Shown here piece by piece: positions 62,186 to 64,000 of a DNA stretch of 64,000 nt. The stretch spans positions 1-64,000 of the forward strand of contig NC_016108.1 of the NCBI RefSeq assembly GCF_000968535.2, read 5' to 3'. Under the pieces are notes generated by a model. It was given only the letters and a program-made list of their open reading frames with translations. It made no database searches and was not told the origin of the DNA. This DNA is from Methylotuvimicrobium alcaliphilum 20Z (lineage in GTDB: Bacteria > Pseudomonadota > Gammaproteobacteria > Methylococcales > Methylomonadaceae). Each line of letters starts with the position of its first letter. Position 1 is the stretch's first letter. The translations under genes and the position numbers were made by a program.

Positions 62186-64000
62186 ATGAAACTGAAGTTC
62201 AAAGTCCAGCCCTACCAAACTAGTGCCGTCGAATCAGTGATTAACTGCTTTGCAGGGCAAGCAAATACCTCTGGCATTGTTTACCGGATCGATCCTGGTA
62301 TTGATAAAAAAGCCTTAAAAAAAGGAGCCTATTTACCGGGCATGGAGCCTGAAATAGTATCTGGCTTCAAAAACGCTGACATACAACTGACAGACGCGCA
62401 GTTGATTGAAAACATACAAGCCGCGCAGCAACGGCAAAATCTGAACATCTCTCAATCTCTCGATGAATTTTTTGATATGAAAGGCACGCCCATGCCTGCA
62501 TCATATAAACCTGGATGTAAGGTCAATCTCGACATTGAAATGGAAACCGGAACAGGCAAGACCTACTGCTATATCAAGACCATCTTTGAGATGAATAAGC
62601 AGTACGGTTGGACCAAGTTCATTGTTGTGGTGCCTAGCATTGCCATCCGAGAGGGCGTGTTTAAATCTCTTAAAATTACTGCCGAGCACTTCACCGAAAG
62701 TTATGGGAAGAAAATTCGATTTTTCATATACAACTCTAAACAGCTCCATCAATTGGAGAGCTTCTCGTCCGATGCCGGCATCAATGTCATGGTTATCAAT
62801 ATCCAAGCATTCAACGCCAAAGGAGCCGATGCTAGACGTATCTATGGCACGCCTAAAAAAATGCCAAATGGAAAAGAAGAGCTTGTGGGGCTCGATGATT
62901 TTCAATCTCGAAAGCCTATAGACGTCATTAGCGCTAACCGTCCAATTCTCATTCTGGACGAACCGCAGAAGATGGGTGATAAGACGCGTGAATCACTAAA
63001 AGATTTTAAGCCGCTGATGATTTTGCGCTATTCGGCGACACACAGTACTACACATAACAAGATTCATCGACTCGATGCCCTGGACGCCTACAATCAGAAG
63101 CTGGTGAAGAAGATTGCCGTTCGCGGCATTGCCATGAAGGGACTGGCCGGTACTAATGCCTATCTCTATTTGGAGTCCATCGAGATTTCCAAAAAGGCTC
63201 CGGTAGTTCGCCTTGAGATGGAGGTTCGCCAGGGCGGCGGCATCAAACGGATTGTGAAGCGCCTGGAAAAGGGAAAGGATTTGTTCGTTGAGTCAAACGA
63301 ACTCGATCAATATCGCGGCTTTGTTATTGCTCAGATCGACGCCAACAAAGACACTGTTGAATTCACCAATGGTCATGTACTGAGTGCTGGTGACGCAACC
63401 GGTGACGTAACCGAGATGGCAATCCGTCGAATTCAGATTCGTGAGGCAATCAAAGCCCACTTCGAGAAGGAACAGCGCCTCTTTGCACAGGGAATTAAGG
63501 TCTTGTCTCTATTTTTCATTGATGAAGTGGTTAAGTACCGGGATTACAGCCAGGCCGATGAGCAGGGGGAATATGCCCGAATTTTTGAAGAAGAGTACGA
63601 GCAACTTAAGGCAGAATATTTAGGCGAGCTTGCCCTTGATAACGAGGGCTACAGAAAATACCTGACCGATATTCAGGTTCGTCGCACACACAATGGTTAC
63701 TTTTCCATTGATAAAAAGACAAAGAAACTCACCGATCCCGGTTTCAAAACACGTGGTGAAGATGCCGGGCTATCGGATGATGTCGATGCCTATGACCTGA
63801 TTCTCAAGGATAAAGAACGGCTATTGTCCTTTGAAGAGCCGGTTCGGTTTATCTTCTCCCATTCTGCTCTGCGCGAAGGTTGGGATAACCCCAACGTTTT
63901 TGTGATGTGCATGCTTAAGCATAGCGATAACACAATTTCTCGTCGCCAAGAGGTAGGCCGAGGCCTCAGGCTGTCTGTTAACCAACATGGCGACCGCATG
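62186..64000 (+). CDS. res: Type III restriction enzyme Res subunit, 3' end beyond the window
   Basis: An open frame from the ATG at 62186 (AAGGAGGGC upstream) runs to the last base without a stop, 605 codons. It has the DEAD-like helicase of Res: [13 protein letters not shown] (Walker A), [13 protein letters not shown] (Walker B), then the C-terminal helicase part [17 protein letters not shown] and [14 protein letters not shown]. The endonuclease domain normally at the C-terminus lies beyond 64000. It is the last visible gene of the operon. Confidence 0.95.
   Translation, partial: MKLKFKVQPYQTSAVESVINCFAGQANTSGIVYRIDPGIDKKALKKGAYLPGMEPEIVSGFKNADIQLTDAQLIENIQAAQQRQNLNISQSLDEFFDMKGTPMPASYKPGCKVNLDIEMETGTGKTYCYIKTIFEMNKQYGWTKFIVVVPSIAIREGVFKSLKITAEHFTESYGKKIRFFIYNSKQLHQLESFSSDAGINVMVINIQAFNAKGADARRIYGTPKKMPNGKEELVGLDDFQSRKPIDVISANRPILILDEPQKMGDKTRESLKDFKPLMILRYSATHSTTHNKIHRLDALDAYNQKLVKKIAVRGIAMKGLAGTNAYLYLESIEISKKAPVVRLEMEVRQGGGIKRIVKRLEKGKDLFVESNELDQYRGFVIAQIDANKDTVEFTNGHVLSAGDATGDVTEMAIRRIQIREAIKAHFEKEQRLFAQGIKVLSLFFIDEVVKYRDYSQADEQGEYARIFEEEYEQLKAEYLGELALDNEGYRKYLTDIQVRRTHNGYFSIDKKTKKLTDPGFKTRGEDAGLSDDVDAYDLILKDKERLLSFEEPVRFIFSHSALREGWDNPNVFVMCMLKHSDNTISRRQEVGRGLRLSVNQHGDRM

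Noticed and set aside
1-64000. CRISPR arrays, rRNA or tRNA genes
   Set aside because: The repeats seen are iterons, palindromes and large duplications; no regularly spaced repeat-spacer array or RNA gene pattern was recognised by eye.

Overview
The window reads as part of a large conjugative plasmid, or a plasmid-bearing contig, from a gammaproteobacterium. A Methylococcales-type methanotroph is my best guess. The hints are a VPLPA-type C-terminal sorting signal, the c-type cytochrome and iron gene content, and repeat styles; no marker gene proves it. The first 480 bases are purine-rich low-complexity sequence and look like a sequencing or assembly artefact.

Layout. (1) 0.5-12.3 kb: a metal/iron and redox block. 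It holds a tandemly duplicated His/Met-rich helical protein, two histidine phosphatases (one is GpmA), a ferritin-like protein, a FeoA-FeoB fusion, a CPC-type P1B ATPase, a ZIP transporter, a cytochrome c, a NifX-like protein and a triheme peroxidase-family protein. A sigma-54 activator relic follows. (2) 13.0-20.3 kb: a three-level nest. An IS4-family element (10-bp target duplication) is split by a Tn3-family transposon (5-bp duplication), whose transposase is split by a one-gene IS66-type element (8-bp duplication). All three duplications can be read directly. (3) 20.4-24.2 kb: two RepB/Rep_3 initiators sharing a nearly identical C-terminus, iteron arrays, and a DUF1778-GNAT toxin-antitoxin pair. 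(4) 24.6-41.9 kb: an IncP-like backbone. It has kfrA, korB, incC overlapping korA, and kleE, then a third initiator (RPA-type repA) with its own iterons. This is divergent from trbA and a full mating-pair operon trbB-L plus trbN. KorB operators (TTTAGCSGCTAAA) and a KorA operator (GTTTAGCTAAAC) sit at the expected promoters. (5) 42-54.3 kb: accessory DNA. A second parAB system is surrounded by four copies of a 23-bp perfect palindrome. There is a direct repeat of about 800 bp carrying a parB tail and a two-repeat secreted protein, possible integron-cassette remnants, a pair of 417-bp inverted elements, a VPLPA-CTERM protein, a retropepsin-like protease and small unknown genes. (6) 54.6-64.0 kb: a tyrosine recombinase, a WGR protein, and a tightly coupled defence operon: HTH, SNF2-like helicase, DUF4391 protein, type III Mod methyltransferase and type III Res subunit, which runs off the end.

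How it works together. Three replication initiators and two partition systems suggest a plasmid built by fusion of several replicons. The KorA/KorB circuit would co-regulate partition, replication and transfer genes. The Mpf set makes the conjugation channel; no relaxase or coupling protein is in the window. The metal block and the restriction operon are cargo.
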